Counted from the first letter of the stretch, positions 6,570-16,233 are shown. The stretch: 26,394 bases of DNA from JAYOFM01 sp038117225 (GCA_038117225.1 JAYOFM010000044.1:1-26394), one strand, 5' to 3'. Numbers and translations: made by a program. The notes: generated by a model not told the origin, from the sequence alone.

Positions 6570-7459
6570 ACGGTGGCACCGGAAGTCGGATGATGAACCG
6601 CGGCGTCCGCCGCGCGGTCGTAGAAGCCCAATAACGCGTCGATCAGGCGTCGCGTCAGTGGTCCCACGTTGCCGTCACCAACGGTTCGCCCATCGATCCG
6701 GGTAATGCCGCGAACTGGCGAATTGGAACTGGATAGAAAGGCCTCGCGGGCACTCAGCGCCTCGGCGACCGTGAACGGCCGCTCGACCAGGGTAATGCCC
6801 AGGTCTTTGATCACGTCGAGCAATGTCAGGCGCGTGATACCGTTGAGGATCGCCGCGCCGGCTTGGCGCGTGACCAAGTCGCCGTCGGCGGTGACGATCC
6901 AGGCATTTGTGGCGATGCCTTCGGTGATCAAGCCGTCTTCGTCGACTTGCCAGGCCTCATAACAGCCGGCATCGATCGCCTGCTGTTTGCCCATGATGTT
7001 GGGCAGCAGGGAAATCGATTTGATGTCTTTTCGCTTCCAGCGAATGTCCGGGATGGTGATGACCCCCAGACCGGTATCGAAATCGAAGCTGTCGAAACGC
7101 GCCGACATTCGCGCCGTGACCACGAGGGACGGCGCGGCGTTCTTTGGAAAGCCGTGATTGCGTGGCGCCACGCCGCGGGTGACCTGCATGTAGACAATGC
7201 CGTTGGTGATACGGTTGCGGCGCACGATTTCGTCAATGATGAACCGCAAGGCACGGCGGCCGACCGGCCAACCGATGCGCAGTTCCGACAAAGAATAGGC
7301 CAGCCGGTCAAGGTGCCCCTGCTCGCCCAGCAGTCGTCCGTCCTGAACGCCAAAGACCTCGTAGACACCATCGGCGAACTGATAGCCCCGATCCTCGATA
7401 TGGACGGCGGCATCGCCATGCGTAACGTAGCGGCCATTGACATAGGCGATGCGCGACAT
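6566..7459 (-). CDS. dat: D-amino-acid aminotransferase, PLP class IV
   Basis: The 297-residue protein is a fold-type IV PLP aminotransferase. Evidence includes IEDRGYQFADGVYEV near the N-terminus, which is characteristic of D-alanine aminotransferase, the PLP-binding lysine K147 in DIKSISLLPN, and the cofactor phosphate loop around ITEGIATNAWIV. It should interconvert D-alanine and other D-amino acids with 2-oxo acids, feeding D-glutamate or D-alanine metabolism. An AAGGAG ribosome-binding site precedes the ATG at 7459. It lies between trkA and the HAD phosphatase gene in the same series. Branched-chain aminotransferase or aminodeoxychorismate lyase activity is less likely given the N-terminal signature. 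Confidence 0.85.
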   Translation of the reverse strand: MSRIAYVNGRYVTHGDAAVHIEDRGYQFADGVYEVFGVQDGRLLGEQGHLDRLAYSLSELRIGWPVGRRALRFIIDEIVRRNRITNGIVYMQVTRGVAPRNHGFPKNAAPSLVVTARMSARFDSFDFDTGLGVITIPDIRWKRKDIKSISLLPNIMGKQQAIDAGCYEAWQVDEDGLITEGIATNAWIVTADGDLVTRQAGAAILNGITRLTLLDVIKDLGITLVERPFTVAEALSAREAFLSSSNSPVRGITRIDGRTVGDGNVGPLTRRLIDALLGFYDRAADAAVHHPTSGATV

Positions 7460-7501
7460 GCGGAACTCCTTCGATGGGATGAAAAGTCTGGCCGTGGCGG
7501 G

Positions 7502-8878
7502 CTAGAAATATTCGAGCTGAACGGAAAACATCTTTTCGACCTGGCGCACGACCTCGGCGGCGGCGAACAGCACCACCCGGTCGTCGGCCTCGACGACGGT
7601 TTCGCCGCGCGGACAGATCATTTTCCCGTCGCGCACCAGCGCGCCGAGAATAACGCCGTGCGGCAGCTTGACCTCTTTCAAGGGTTTGCCAACCAGATCC
7701 GATGTTTCCAGGGCTTCCGCCTCGATCAGTTCGCCAAAACCCTCGCGGATCGTATGAACGGAATGGATGCGGCCGCGGCGGACATGTTGCAGAATTTTCG
7801 AGACGGTGATGTTGCGCGGGCTGACCGCGACGTCAATGCCGATTGAACTGGTCAGTGGCTCGTAGGTGTTCTTGTTGATTAGCACGATGGTGCGTGATGC
7901 ACCGGCGCGCTTGGCGAGCAGCGATGCCAGGATATTGGTCTCATCGTCATTGGTCACAGCGATGACGGCATCGATGGCACGGATGTTGGCCTCTTCGAGG
8001 ATTTCCGGATCGAGCACGTCGCCGTGGAGAACCATCGTTTCGCTGAGCAGCGACGAGATATGCTCGGCGCGCGCGGCGTTCGATTCAATGATCTTGGTGC
8101 GCACCAGCATCTGCGCTGCTTCCAACTCCTGTGCGACGAACAGGCCGATGTTCCCACCGCCGAAGATAAGCAAGCGGCGCGCCTCTTTTTCCTCATGGCC
8201 GAACACCGCCATGGCGCGCTGCAGTTGGTTCGAATCGACGACGAAGTAGACCTCGTCGCCCGGGAACATCTGGTCGTCGCCGCGTGGCACGATGGCATCG
8301 CCGTCGTGAATGATGCCGAGCACGACGATATTCAGGTCGGGAAACAATTGCGTCAGCTGGCGCAATGGCGTGTTGATGATCGGACAATCCTCGTCACAGC
8401 GCACGCCGACCAGCTTCACCTTGTCATCGACCAGGGGGATCATCTCGAATGCGCCGGGCACGTGCAGCCGGCGCGTAATCGCGCGCGCCACCTCGATCTC
8501 CGGCGAGATAATGACGTCGATCGGCATGTGGTCGCGCGAAAACAGGTTTGACCAAATTGGTTGCAGATAGCTTTGCCGCCGCACGCGCGCGATCTTGGTC
8601 GGCACCTCGAATAGCGAGTGGGCGATCTGGCAGGCCACCATGTTGACCTCGTCTGACGCCGTGACGGCGATGATCATGTCGGCATCGCCGATACCGGCTT
8701 CCTCGAGCGCCGTGGGGTCGGAGGCGTAACCGACGAACCCCGTCGCGTCCAGCGTGTCGGTGACCCGTCGCACCAACTCGGGCGACTGATCGACCACCGT
8801 GACGTGGTTGTTTTCGAGTGCCAGATGGCGGGCGATGCTGAAGCCGACCTGACCGGCGCCGCAGACGATGACCTTCAT
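7502..8878 (-). CDS. trkA: Trk system potassium uptake regulatory protein TrkA
   Basis: The 458-residue protein has the TrkA duplication. The first RCK_N domain starts with VCGAGQVGFSIARHL and a VVDQ acidic end of the NAD-binding fold, followed by an RCK_C domain around residues 140-220. A second Rossmann domain begins LLIFGGGNIGLFVAQEL and is followed by the final RCK_C domain. TrkA is the peripheral cytoplasmic NAD(H)/ATP-sensing subunit that gates the TrkH/TrkG potassium channel, whose gene is not in this window. It follows ntrX by 39 bases, an order conserved in many alphaproteobacteria, and the intergenic space is too small for an obvious promoter. Confidence 0.95.
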   Translation of the reverse strand: MKVIVCGAGQVGFSIARHLALENNHVTVVDQSPELVRRVTDTLDATGFVGYASDPTALEEAGIGDADMIIAVTASDEVNMVACQIAHSLFEVPTKIARVRRQSYLQPIWSNLFSRDHMPIDVIISPEIEVARAITRRLHVPGAFEMIPLVDDKVKLVGVRCDEDCPIINTPLRQLTQLFPDLNIVVLGIIHDGDAIVPRGDDQMFPGDEVYFVVDSNQLQRAMAVFGHEEKEARRLLIFGGGNIGLFVAQELEAAQMLVRTKIIESNAARAEHISSLLSETMVLHGDVLDPEILEEANIRAIDAVIAVTNDDETNILASLLAKRAGASRTIVLINKNTYEPLTSSIGIDVAVSPRNITVSKILQHVRRGRIHSVHTIREGFGELIEAEALETSDLVGKPLKEVKLPHGVILGALVRDGKMICPRGETVVEADDRVVLFAAAEVVRQVEKMFSVQLEYF

Positions 8879-8917
8879 GACGATGCTATCCCGATATCCA
8901 CTGCGTGGCCCTTGATC

Positions 8918-10297
8918 TTACTGCCGGTCTTCGCTGCGCACGCCAAGCGACTTCAGCTTGCGATGCAACGCCGAGCGCTCCATACCAACGAATTGAGCCG
9001 TCTGCGATATATTACCGCCGAAACGGGTCACTTGCGCCAGTAGGTATTCACGTTCGAAGGCCTCGCGCGCGTCCCGTAGCGGCAGCGTCATGATTTCCGA
9101 ATTGCGATCCCAGTTGCCCAAAGCCGGCGCCGCCGCGCCGATTTCCGGCGGCAGCAGGTCGGCGCCGATGGCCTGCGCGGCGTCCTCGGGCGCCATGATC
9201 AGCATGCGTTCGATGACATTGCGCAGCTCGCGTACGTTACCCGGCCACGCGTAACGCTGCAGGGCGACAATGGCGTCATCGCCAATGCGTCGACGTGGCT
9301 GGCCCGAGCTCTCTGCGGCCCGTTCCAGAAAATGATCGGAGAGCACCGGAATGTCCTCGGTCCGCTCACGCAGCGGCGGCAACACGATGGGAACGACGTT
9401 GAGCCGATAGAATAGGTCTTCGCGGAAGCGGTTTTCGGCAATCTTTTCCGTCAAATCGTGGGTCGAAGACGCTAATACGCGAATATCGACCTCGACCCGT
9501 TTTGAGCCGCCGACTCGCTCGAATATCTGCTCCTGCAATACACGAACGATCTTGCCTTGGGTTTCGAGCGGCATATCGGCGATTTCATCGAGAAACAAGG
9601 TGCCGCCGTGCGCCTGCTCGAAGAAGCCGACCCTGCGCGGTCCCTCCCCGTCCTCGGTGCCGAAAAGCTCGGTTTCCATCTTTTCCGGTACCATGGTGGC
9701 ACAGTTGACGACCACGAATGGAGATCCGGACCGACGCGACCGGCCATGAATCATGCGCGCGACAACTTCCTTGCCCGATCCCGCCGGTCCGGTGATCAGA
9801 ACGCGGCTATTTGCCGTTGCGACCCGGTCGATGGCCTGGGAAATGTCGCGGATCACATTGGAGCGGCCGATCAAGTCTTCCGACGTGCCCGCACGTAACC
9901 GCAGTTCCTGATTTTCGCGTCGCAGGCGGGCGGATTCGACGGCGCGTTCAATCAGCACCAACAGCCGGTCGATCTGAAACGGTTTTTCAATGAAGTCATA
10001 GGCGCCGTCCTTGATCGCCAAAACGGCGGTCTCGATGGTGCCATGGCCGCTCATCATCAGCACAGGGACGTCCGGGTGGTCGCGGCGTAGCTCCTTGAGG
10101 ATTTCGAGCCCGTCCAACGCGCTGCCCTGAAGCCAGATATCCAGCAAAACCAAGCCCGGGCGCCGACGGCCGATGGCTTCCAGCGCGCTGTCGCTGTCCG
10201 CGGCTGTGCGTGTTTCATAGCCTTCGTCGCCAAGGATACCGGCCAGCGATTCACGGATCAGCTGCTCGTCGTCCACGATCAGAATTTCTTCGGCCAT
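8918..10297 (-). CDS. ntrX: nitrogen regulation response regulator NtrX
   Basis: The protein has 459 residues: an N-terminal receiver with phospho-acceptor D53 (LVLLDIWL), a central AAA+ domain with Walker A GPAGSGKE and Walker B TLFLDEIADMP, and a C-terminal Fis-type helix-turn-helix (GNISQTAQFVGMERSALHRKL). The GAFTGA loop that contacts sigma54 is absent: the sequence after ELFG reads TEDGEGPRRVGFFEQ. That loss is typical of NtrX and suggests it does not activate through sigma54. It is the partner of the NtrY kinase, six bases upstream in the same operon, and in other alphaproteobacteria controls nitrogen metabolism, respiration and envelope functions. Confidence 0.95.
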   Translation of the reverse strand: MAEEILIVDDEQLIRESLAGILGDEGYETRTAADSDSALEAIGRRRPGLVLLDIWLQGSALDGLEILKELRRDHPDVPVLMMSGHGTIETAVLAIKDGAYDFIEKPFQIDRLLVLIERAVESARLRRENQELRLRAGTSEDLIGRSNVIRDISQAIDRVATANSRVLITGPAGSGKEVVARMIHGRSRRSGSPFVVVNCATMVPEKMETELFGTEDGEGPRRVGFFEQAHGGTLFLDEIADMPLETQGKIVRVLQEQIFERVGGSKRVEVDIRVLASSTHDLTEKIAENRFREDLFYRLNVVPIVLPPLRERTEDIPVLSDHFLERAAESSGQPRRRIGDDAIVALQRYAWPGNVRELRNVIERMLIMAPEDAAQAIGADLLPPEIGAAAPALGNWDRNSEIMTLPLRDAREAFEREYLLAQVTRFGGNISQTAQFVGMERSALHRKLKSLGVRSEDRQ

Positions 10298-10303
10298 GCC
10301 GTT

Positions 10304-12592
10304 CTAACCTGTCTCGCGCGATGCTGTTTCGTCACCGATACCGGAAGTCTCGATATCCTCTGGCGGGCGGAATACCAGGGAAATCCTGGCGCCGCCGCCA
10401 TCGCGATCCTCCAACAACAGATCGCCCTGATGGTCTTCCATGATTTTACGAACGATGGCAAGACCGAGCCCCGTGCCCTTGGTCCGCGTCGTCACGTAAG
10501 GTTCGGTCAGCCGTTCGCGATCATTGGCCGGCAGGCCGATACCGTTGTCGGCGATGACGATGCGCACCGTTTCGTCATCGCTGCCGTCGGTGATCAAGGA
10601 CAACCAGATGTGGCCGGGTTCATCTGGGCGGTGTCGATTCGGATCATCGTTGCCGATCGATTCAGCCGCGTTCTTCAATAGATTGGTCAAGGCGCGGGAA
10701 ATCTGGCGCCGGTCACAATGCAGCATGATGTCGGTCGTCGGCATGTCACATTCGAAGTCGATTTCCGGTGTGCGTTCCTGTTCGAGGAACACTACCTGAC
10801 GGCACAATTCGGATAGGTTTTCCGGCTTGATCGATGCCTCTGGCATCCGCGCGAACGACGAGAATTCATCGACCATGCGGCCGATATCCTCGACCTGGCG
10901 GATAATGGTCTCGGTGCACTGGGTAAAGACTTCCGGGTCGCTGACAATTTCGTCCTGGTATTTGCGTTTCAAACGTTCAGCCGACAGCTGGATGGGGGTC
11001 AGCGGGTTCTTGATCTCATGTGCGATGCGGCGCGCCACGTCTGCCCATGCCGCCTTGCGCTGCGCCGACAGCAAGTCGGTGACGTCATCGAAGGTAACGA
11101 CGAAGCCGATGACATCCGCGCCCGCGTGTTCGGCGGCAATGCGCACTAGCAGCGTTCGGAACTGGCCGCCGCGCTGCAGGCGGATTTCATCCTGGTGCAG
11201 GCGGTCCGGTCGCAGCCTGGCCATTTCAAAAAGCGCCGCCATTTCCGGGACAACGGTCGCCAGATCATCATCAATGTGCGCCGACAGATCGATTTCCATC
11301 AGTTCCGATGCCGATCGGTTCGGCAGGTGAATGCGGCGGTCCGCGTCGAGACCAATGACCCCGGCAGAGACGCCGGCGAGCACGGTCTCGGTGAAGCGAC
11401 GACGTTCGTCGAGTTCCCGGTTGGCCTCGATCAGCCCCTGTTGCTGGGTCGAAAGCTGCCCCGTCATGGCATTGAACGCACGGCTCAGGCCCGAGATTTC
11501 ATCGCCACCTTTGGGTTCGGCGACGCGCGCCGTCAAATCGCCTTCCCGCACTTTTTCGGCGGCGGAAATCAATTCCGTGATCGGCCGCGCGATTTGCGTC
11601 GACACGGTCAAGCCCGTCCAGCCGGCGGCGAGCAACAGTAGCAACGCCGCGACGCCATAGATCATCACGAAACTGACCTCGATACCGCTGCGCTCCTTTT
11701 CCAGGTCGCGGTATTCGTCGACGGCGCCGCGTATTTCCTCGATGTGCTGCGTCACCCGCGGGTCGACAAATCTTTCGATGATCAGATATGCGTCGATGAA
11801 ACGTTCAAGCCGTACAACGGCGCGGATGCGGTCGTCCCGCTCCGAGCCGACGACGATGACACGACCACGGTTTTTATCCAGGGTTGCTTCCGGTGGAAGG
11901 GGTTCGATTTCGTCGGTGAAGCTAAGATCCGAGCGGGCGATGATGCCGCCCTTGGCGTTGACCACCGCCGCTTCCGCCAATCCGCGCGCTCCGGCGAATG
12001 ATGATAGGACGCGGTTGAATTCCCAGGAATTGCGGCTCAATCGTACCGCCAAGCGGTTTAGATCACTGGTAATGGCGAAGGCATCCGCGTGGATATTCTT
12101 GCGGTGTTCGCCCAGGTAGGCCTCGGTCACCGCCACCGACTTTTCAAGCGCCGTCGATACCCGGTCGCCGAACCAGCCCTGAATGCCGAAATTGAAGAAA
12201 ACGGTGGAAAAGATAGCAACCAGAATTGCCGGTGTGATGGCGACGGCACTGAATAGCAGGACGAGGCGGCTGTGCAGCCCCGCGCCGGCGCCACCACGGC
12301 GGCGTTCGGTCCATACCGCGACGAGGCGGCGCGCCACGATGCCGCCGAGCAGCAGCATCAACGCGAGATCGAGATACAACAGAACGATCACCGTCTGAAC
12401 GTCGGACTGGTCGCGTCCCGGGTCGGTCATGGTGGCGACGGTGGCAATGCCCGATGCCGTGGCGGCCGCGGCAAGCGTATAGGCCAATTTTCGATGCGTG
12501 CTGGTGTCCTGCGACCAAGCCTTTAGGCGAACGACGAGACTGGGGCCCGCCGAGGCGCCGTCGTTTTTCACGACCTCGGTCGTGTCGTTCAT
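10304..12592 (-). CDS. ntrY: nitrogen regulation sensor histidine kinase NtrY
   Basis: The 762-residue protein has an N-terminal membrane region with helices near residues 36-55, 66-88 and 108-130, a roughly 170-residue extracytoplasmic segment, a fourth helix near 310-330 (MIYGVAALLLLLAAGW) and then HAMP, PAS, HisKA and HATPase domains. The phospho-accepting His is H525 in IAHEIKNPLTPIQLS. The ATP-binding N, G1 and G2 boxes are seen as LLKNAAES, DNGIGLP and GTGLGLAIV. It should autophosphorylate and pass phosphate to NtrX. Its ATG overlaps the ntrC stop (ATGA), so translation is probably coupled to ntrC. Confidence 0.95.
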   Translation of the reverse strand: MNDTTEVVKNDGASAGPSLVVRLKAWSQDTSTHRKLAYTLAAAATASGIATVATMTDPGRDQSDVQTVIVLLYLDLALMLLLGGIVARRLVAVWTERRRGGAGAGLHSRLVLLFSAVAITPAILVAIFSTVFFNFGIQGWFGDRVSTALEKSVAVTEAYLGEHRKNIHADAFAITSDLNRLAVRLSRNSWEFNRVLSSFAGARGLAEAAVVNAKGGIIARSDLSFTDEIEPLPPEATLDKNRGRVIVVGSERDDRIRAVVRLERFIDAYLIIERFVDPRVTQHIEEIRGAVDEYRDLEKERSGIEVSFVMIYGVAALLLLLAAGWTGLTVSTQIARPITELISAAEKVREGDLTARVAEPKGGDEISGLSRAFNAMTGQLSTQQQGLIEANRELDERRRFTETVLAGVSAGVIGLDADRRIHLPNRSASELMEIDLSAHIDDDLATVVPEMAALFEMARLRPDRLHQDEIRLQRGGQFRTLLVRIAAEHAGADVIGFVVTFDDVTDLLSAQRKAAWADVARRIAHEIKNPLTPIQLSAERLKRKYQDEIVSDPEVFTQCTETIIRQVEDIGRMVDEFSSFARMPEASIKPENLSELCRQVVFLEQERTPEIDFECDMPTTDIMLHCDRRQISRALTNLLKNAAESIGNDDPNRHRPDEPGHIWLSLITDGSDDETVRIVIADNGIGLPANDRERLTEPYVTTRTKGTGLGLAIVRKIMEDHQGDLLLEDRDGGGARISLVFRPPEDIETSGIGDETASRETG

Positions 12593-14028
12593 TTGCTTCC
12601 CCGGATCACGGGGATTTCGAGTTCGCGAATTTTTTTGCGCAATGTATTGCGGTTGAGACCAAGAACGTCGGCCGCGCGCAACTGATTACCGCGCGTTGCC
12701 TGCAGGGTCAGGATGATCAGCGGCCGCTCTACTTCGCGCATGACCCGCCCATAAAGACCGGACGACGGCAGGCCTTGGCCGTGCGCCTTGTAATAGGATT
12801 GGAGGTGGCGTTCGACGCTGCCGGCAAGATTGTCGTCGAGTACCGGCGCGCCACCGGCCGGCGCGTCGGCGGCACCCAGTTCCGCCGCGATGTTGTCGTC
12901 ACCGATGATTTCCTGCGAATACAGCGCCGCCAGCCGCCGGATCAGGTTTTCAAGTTCGCGCACGTTGCCCGGCCAATGGTGATGCTGCAGGCGTTCCATC
13001 GCTTTACCGTCGATAATTTTCCACGGCAGGCCTTCGGCGGCGGCTCGGCCGAGGAAATGGCGAACCAGTTCCGGAATGTCCTCCGTGCGCTCACGCAGCG
13101 CCGGCAGCCGGAGCGGCACTACGTTGAGCCGGAAGAACAGATCCTCGCGAAATAGGCCGCGCCGGATCAATTGGCGTAAATCTTGGTGGGTCGCGGCGAT
13201 GATGCGAACATCCGCTTGCACCACGGCGCGGCCGCCGACGCTGGTGAATTCGCCTTCCTGCAGGACGCGCAGCAATCGAGTCTGGGCCTCCGGTGGCATA
13301 TCGCCGATTTCATCGAGAAACAGCGTGCCCCCCTTGGCTTGCTCGAAGCGGCCGGCAACCTTCGCGGTGGCGCCGGTGAATGCCCCCTTCTCGTGTCCGA
13401 ACAGTTCGCTTTCAATAAGTTCCCGTGGGATTGCCGCCATATTGACGGCGACGAACGGGCGACCCTTGCGCTTACCATAATCGTGCAAGGCGCGGGCGAC
13501 CAATTCCTTGCCCGTGCCGGACTCACCGTTAATTATGACGGTGAGATCGGTCGGCATCAGCCGCGCCAGCGTTCGATAGATTTCCTGCATGGCCGGCGAG
13601 CGGCCGATCAGAGGTAGGGCTTCCTCATAACCGGGGTCGGTGCCGTTGGCGGTCTCGCCGGCTGGCGTTTCTAGCGCGCGCCGGACAACACCGACCAGTT
13701 CATCCAGGTCAAACGGCTTCGGCAGGTATTCGAAGGCGCCGCGTTCGGTCGCGCGGACGGCGGTCAGCAGCGTCGATTGCGCGCTCATGACGATGATGCG
13801 CAGTTCCGGTCGCAATGCGCGGATACGTGGAATGAGGTCGAGCCCGTTTTCGTCGGGCATGACCACGTCGGTGATCACCAGATCGCCATCGCCGTCCTCA
13901 AGCCAGTGCCAGAGCGTCGCCGCGTTGCTGGCGGCGCGAACTTCGAACCCGGCACGATTGAGAGCTTGTCCGACAACCGTGCGAATGGCCGCGTCGTCGT
14001 CGGCGACGAGGATTGTCGGCGCCGTCAC
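12589..14028 (-). CDS. ntrC: nitrogen regulation response regulator NtrC
   Basis: From GTG at 14028 the protein has 479 residues. The receiver domain has the acidic pocket DDD at residues 10-12 and phospho-acceptor D54 (LVITDVVMPD), the same position as in enteric NtrC. The AAA+ domain has Walker A GESGTGKE, an intact GAFTGA sigma54-contact loop and Walker B TLFLDEIGDMP; the C-terminal Fis-like helix-turn-helix is GNQLRAADVLGLNRNTLRKK. It activates sigma54 promoters for nitrogen assimilation when phosphorylated by NtrB. I prefer GTG 14028 to the longer open frame because it overlaps the ntrB stop (GTGA) and puts the receiver at the right distance from the N-terminus. Confidence 0.95.
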   Translation of the reverse strand: MTAPTILVADDDAAIRTVVGQALNRAGFEVRAASNAATLWHWLEDGDGDLVITDVVMPDENGLDLIPRIRALRPELRIIVMSAQSTLLTAVRATERGAFEYLPKPFDLDELVGVVRRALETPAGETANGTDPGYEEALPLIGRSPAMQEIYRTLARLMPTDLTVIINGESGTGKELVARALHDYGKRKGRPFVAVNMAAIPRELIESELFGHEKGAFTGATAKVAGRFEQAKGGTLFLDEIGDMPPEAQTRLLRVLQEGEFTSVGGRAVVQADVRIIAATHQDLRQLIRRGLFREDLFFRLNVVPLRLPALRERTEDIPELVRHFLGRAAAEGLPWKIIDGKAMERLQHHHWPGNVRELENLIRRLAALYSQEIIGDDNIAAELGAADAPAGGAPVLDDNLAGSVERHLQSYYKAHGQGLPSSGLYGRVMREVERPLIILTLQATRGNQLRAADVLGLNRNTLRKKIRELEIPVIRGSK

Positions 14029-15143
14029 GCGTCGCTCTCCGCCGCGTGCACTGGCAGCATGACCCGGAATTCCGTACGCTTGGGCGTGCTGTCGCACTCG
14101 ATGACGCCGCCGTGGTCGCCGACGATTTTCGCCACCAGCGCCAGCCCCAGGCCTGATCCCCCGGGCTTTGAGGTTACGAACGGATCGAACAGGTAAGTCA
14201 GAATGTCGTCCGGAATGCCGGGGCCGTTGTCTCGGACCCTGACCTGCAATGGCAGATGAACGCGCGTATCCCGACCCGGCACGGCCAGCCGGACGCCGCG
14301 TTGATAACCGGTCGCCAGCACCACTTCGCCACCGATATCCGGAACCGCCTCGCAGGCGTTCTTGACGATGTTGAGAAACACCTGCACCAGCTGATCGTGA
14401 TTGCCGTGCACGGCGGGCAGCGATGGATCAAAGTCGGCGACAAAGCGGACATGCCGACCGAAACCTGTTTCCGCCAGACGCTGAACCCGGTCGAGAACGA
14501 GATGGATGTTGACCGGTGCCCGTTCCATGGGCGGGCTTTCGCCGAAGGCCTCCATGCGGTCGACCAGATCACAAATTCGGTCTGCTTCGTCACGGATCAG
14601 GCGGGTCAGCATGGCGTCCTGCTCGCTTGCTTCCTGTTCCAGCAGCTGTGCCGCGCCGCGAATGCTGGAAAGCGGATTCTTGACTTCGTGCGCCAGCATC
14701 GCCGCCATGGCGGTGACCGAACGGGCGGCACCACGATGGGTCAATTGCCGGTCGATCTTCTCGGCGATCGAGCGATGTTGGAGTGCGAGAACCACGTGGC
14801 CCTCGGCTTCCGGCAGCGGGGTCGCCTGCAGATTGACCAGATGTTTACCGATCCGCGGCGTTTCCAGCGTGACGTCATACTCGTTGACCGCATTGCCGCG
14901 TGCTCGAACCTGGCTGATCAATGTCGATGCCGGACTGTCGGCCGGCACGTGGGCGACCAGCGGCTGGCCTATCAGGACCGAGGCGCTGCCGCCCAGCAGC
15001 TGCTCGGCCGTGCCGTTGACGTGTACGATATTGTCATTGCCGTCGATGACGATGACGGCGCTCGCCAGGGCGTTGAGGACGGTATCACCATCGAGCCGCG
15101 GCAGTAACCGGTGCGTCGCCAATACGATCGGCGCGTCGGCCAT
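14025..15143 (-). CDS. ntrB: nitrogen regulation sensor kinase NtrB
   Basis: The 372-residue protein is cytoplasmic, with no membrane segment. A PAS domain (LNALASAVIVIDGNDNIVHVN onward) covers about residues 20-125. The HisKA domain has phospho-accepting H152 in MLAHEVKNPLSS, and the HATPase domain shows the N box VFLNIVKNACEA, DNGPGIP and GGSGLGLALV. NtrB phosphorylates or dephosphorylates NtrC according to the PII protein state. The start ATG shares one base with the dusB stop (TGATG), and the stop overlaps the ntrC GTG, so dusB-ntrB-ntrC form a tightly coupled set, the classical nifR3-ntrBC arrangement of alphaproteobacteria. Confidence 0.95.
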   Translation of the reverse strand: MADAPIVLATHRLLPRLDGDTVLNALASAVIVIDGNDNIVHVNGTAEQLLGGSASVLIGQPLVAHVPADSPASTLISQVRARGNAVNEYDVTLETPRIGKHLVNLQATPLPEAEGHVVLALQHRSIAEKIDRQLTHRGAARSVTAMAAMLAHEVKNPLSSIRGAAQLLEQEASEQDAMLTRLIRDEADRICDLVDRMEAFGESPPMERAPVNIHLVLDRVQRLAETGFGRHVRFVADFDPSLPAVHGNHDQLVQVFLNIVKNACEAVPDIGGEVVLATGYQRGVRLAVPGRDTRVHLPLQVRVRDNGPGIPDDILTYLFDPFVTSKPGGSGLGLALVAKIVGDHGGVIECDSTPKRTEFRVMLPVHAAESDA

Positions 15144-16144
15144 CAGGCGGCTTCCTGGCCGATATAGGCCGCGTAGAATTCGACAATGGCGTCGCGCGCT
15201 TCGGCGGCGTCGCCCATGCTGTTGACCCGCGCGCGGAACGCGGCTGAATCATAGAGGCCCTTCGAATACCAACTGATATGTTTTCGCGCCACGCGCACGC
15301 CGACATCGTTGCCATAGTGCGACAGCATCTCATCGTAATGGCGCAGCAGGACTTCCGCCTGTTCGGCGATCGGCGGATCAGGCAGCCGTTCACCGGATCT
15401 CAGGAAATGTCGAACCTGATTTAGAAACCACGGGCGCCCATAGGCACCGCGGCCAATCAGCACGCCATCGGCACCGGATTGGCGCAGCGCTTCCGCCGCG
15501 TCGTCGACGGTGTTGATATCGCCATTACAGAACACGGGAATGGACACCGCGTCCTTGACCTGGCGGATGAACCGCCAATCCGCCTGCCCTTTATAGAATT
15601 GGCAGCGCGTGCGGCCATGTACGGCGATCGATTGGATGCCGGCGGATTCCGCGATGCGGGCCAGGTTGGGCGCGTTCCGCGTTTCGTCGTCCCATCCGGT
15701 GCGCATCTTCAAGGTGACCGGCAACGAGACGGCGTTGACGGTGGCTTCCAGAATTCCGCCGGCGAGGCGTTCATCGCGCATCAGCGCCGATCCGGCGACG
15801 CCGTTGGTCACCTTTTTCGCCGGACAGCCCATGTTGATGTCGATGATGGCGGCGCCGCGATCGACATTCAATTTCGCCGCCTCAGCCATTACGGACGGTT
15901 CGCAACCGGCGAGTTGTACCGCCATCGGGCTTTCCTCGGCGCAATTGGTCGCCATCTTCATGGTTCGTTTGTGCACGTTTCGGCGCACCGACTCGATCAT
16001 TGCCCGGCTGGCGATCATCTCCGATATTACTAGGCCGGCGCCATATTCCTTGACGCGGCGGCGAAACGGCATGTCGGTGACGCCCGACATGGGCGCCAGT
16101 ACGACGTTGCTTTCCAGCGTCACGGGGCCGATTTTCACGGTCAT
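15143..16144 (-). CDS. dusB: tRNA-dihydrouridine synthase DusB (NifR3)
   Basis: The 333-residue protein is an FMN-dependent TIM-barrel enzyme that reduces uridines in the tRNA D-loop. Visible marks are the start VVLAPMSGVTDMPFRR, the catalytic cysteine C107 in DINMGCPAKKV, the FMN-contacting HGRTRCQFYKG and the phosphate loop DGVLIGRGAYGRPW. It is the first gene of the dusB-ntrBC-ntrYX series. The TATAAT-containing element about 60 bases upstream of its ATG is a plausible promoter for the whole series. Confidence 0.95.
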   Translation of the reverse strand: MTVKIGPVTLESNVVLAPMSGVTDMPFRRRVKEYGAGLVISEMIASRAMIESVRRNVHKRTMKMATNCAEESPMAVQLAGCEPSVMAEAAKLNVDRGAAIIDINMGCPAKKVTNGVAGSALMRDERLAGGILEATVNAVSLPVTLKMRTGWDDETRNAPNLARIAESAGIQSIAVHGRTRCQFYKGQADWRFIRQVKDAVSIPVFCNGDINTVDDAAEALRQSGADGVLIGRGAYGRPWFLNQVRHFLRSGERLPDPPIAEQAEVLLRHYDEMLSHYGNDVGVRVARKHISWYSKGLYDSAAFRARVNSMGDAAEARDAIVEFYAAYIGQEAA

Positions 16145-16204
16145 AAGAACGGTGTCCTGCTTACGAATGCCGGTTTATTAGGCAAGCACGGTAATTTGGC
16201 AATG

Positions 16205-16233
16205 ATTATAGCGACCGGGTGTTCACGTCACCA
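16205..16233 (-). promoter_or_regulatory. candidate promoter of the dusB-ntr series
   Basis: A perfect -10 TATAAT lies on the minus strand at 16210-16205. With a 17-base spacer the -35 is TGGTGA at 16233-16228, only 3 of 6 matches, and it lies in the last codons of the upstream membrane-protein gene. The predicted start is about 55 bases before the dusB ATG. Confidence 0.4.

Noticed and set aside
7502..8551. Long open frames on the plus strand opposite trkA and other minus-strand genes
   Set aside because: They are antisense shadows of GC-rich coding DNA without ribosome-binding sites or recognisable domains.
8918..10297. Loss of the GAFTGA loop in ntrX as a damaged gene
   Set aside because: NtrX proteins normally lack this loop; all other domains are intact.
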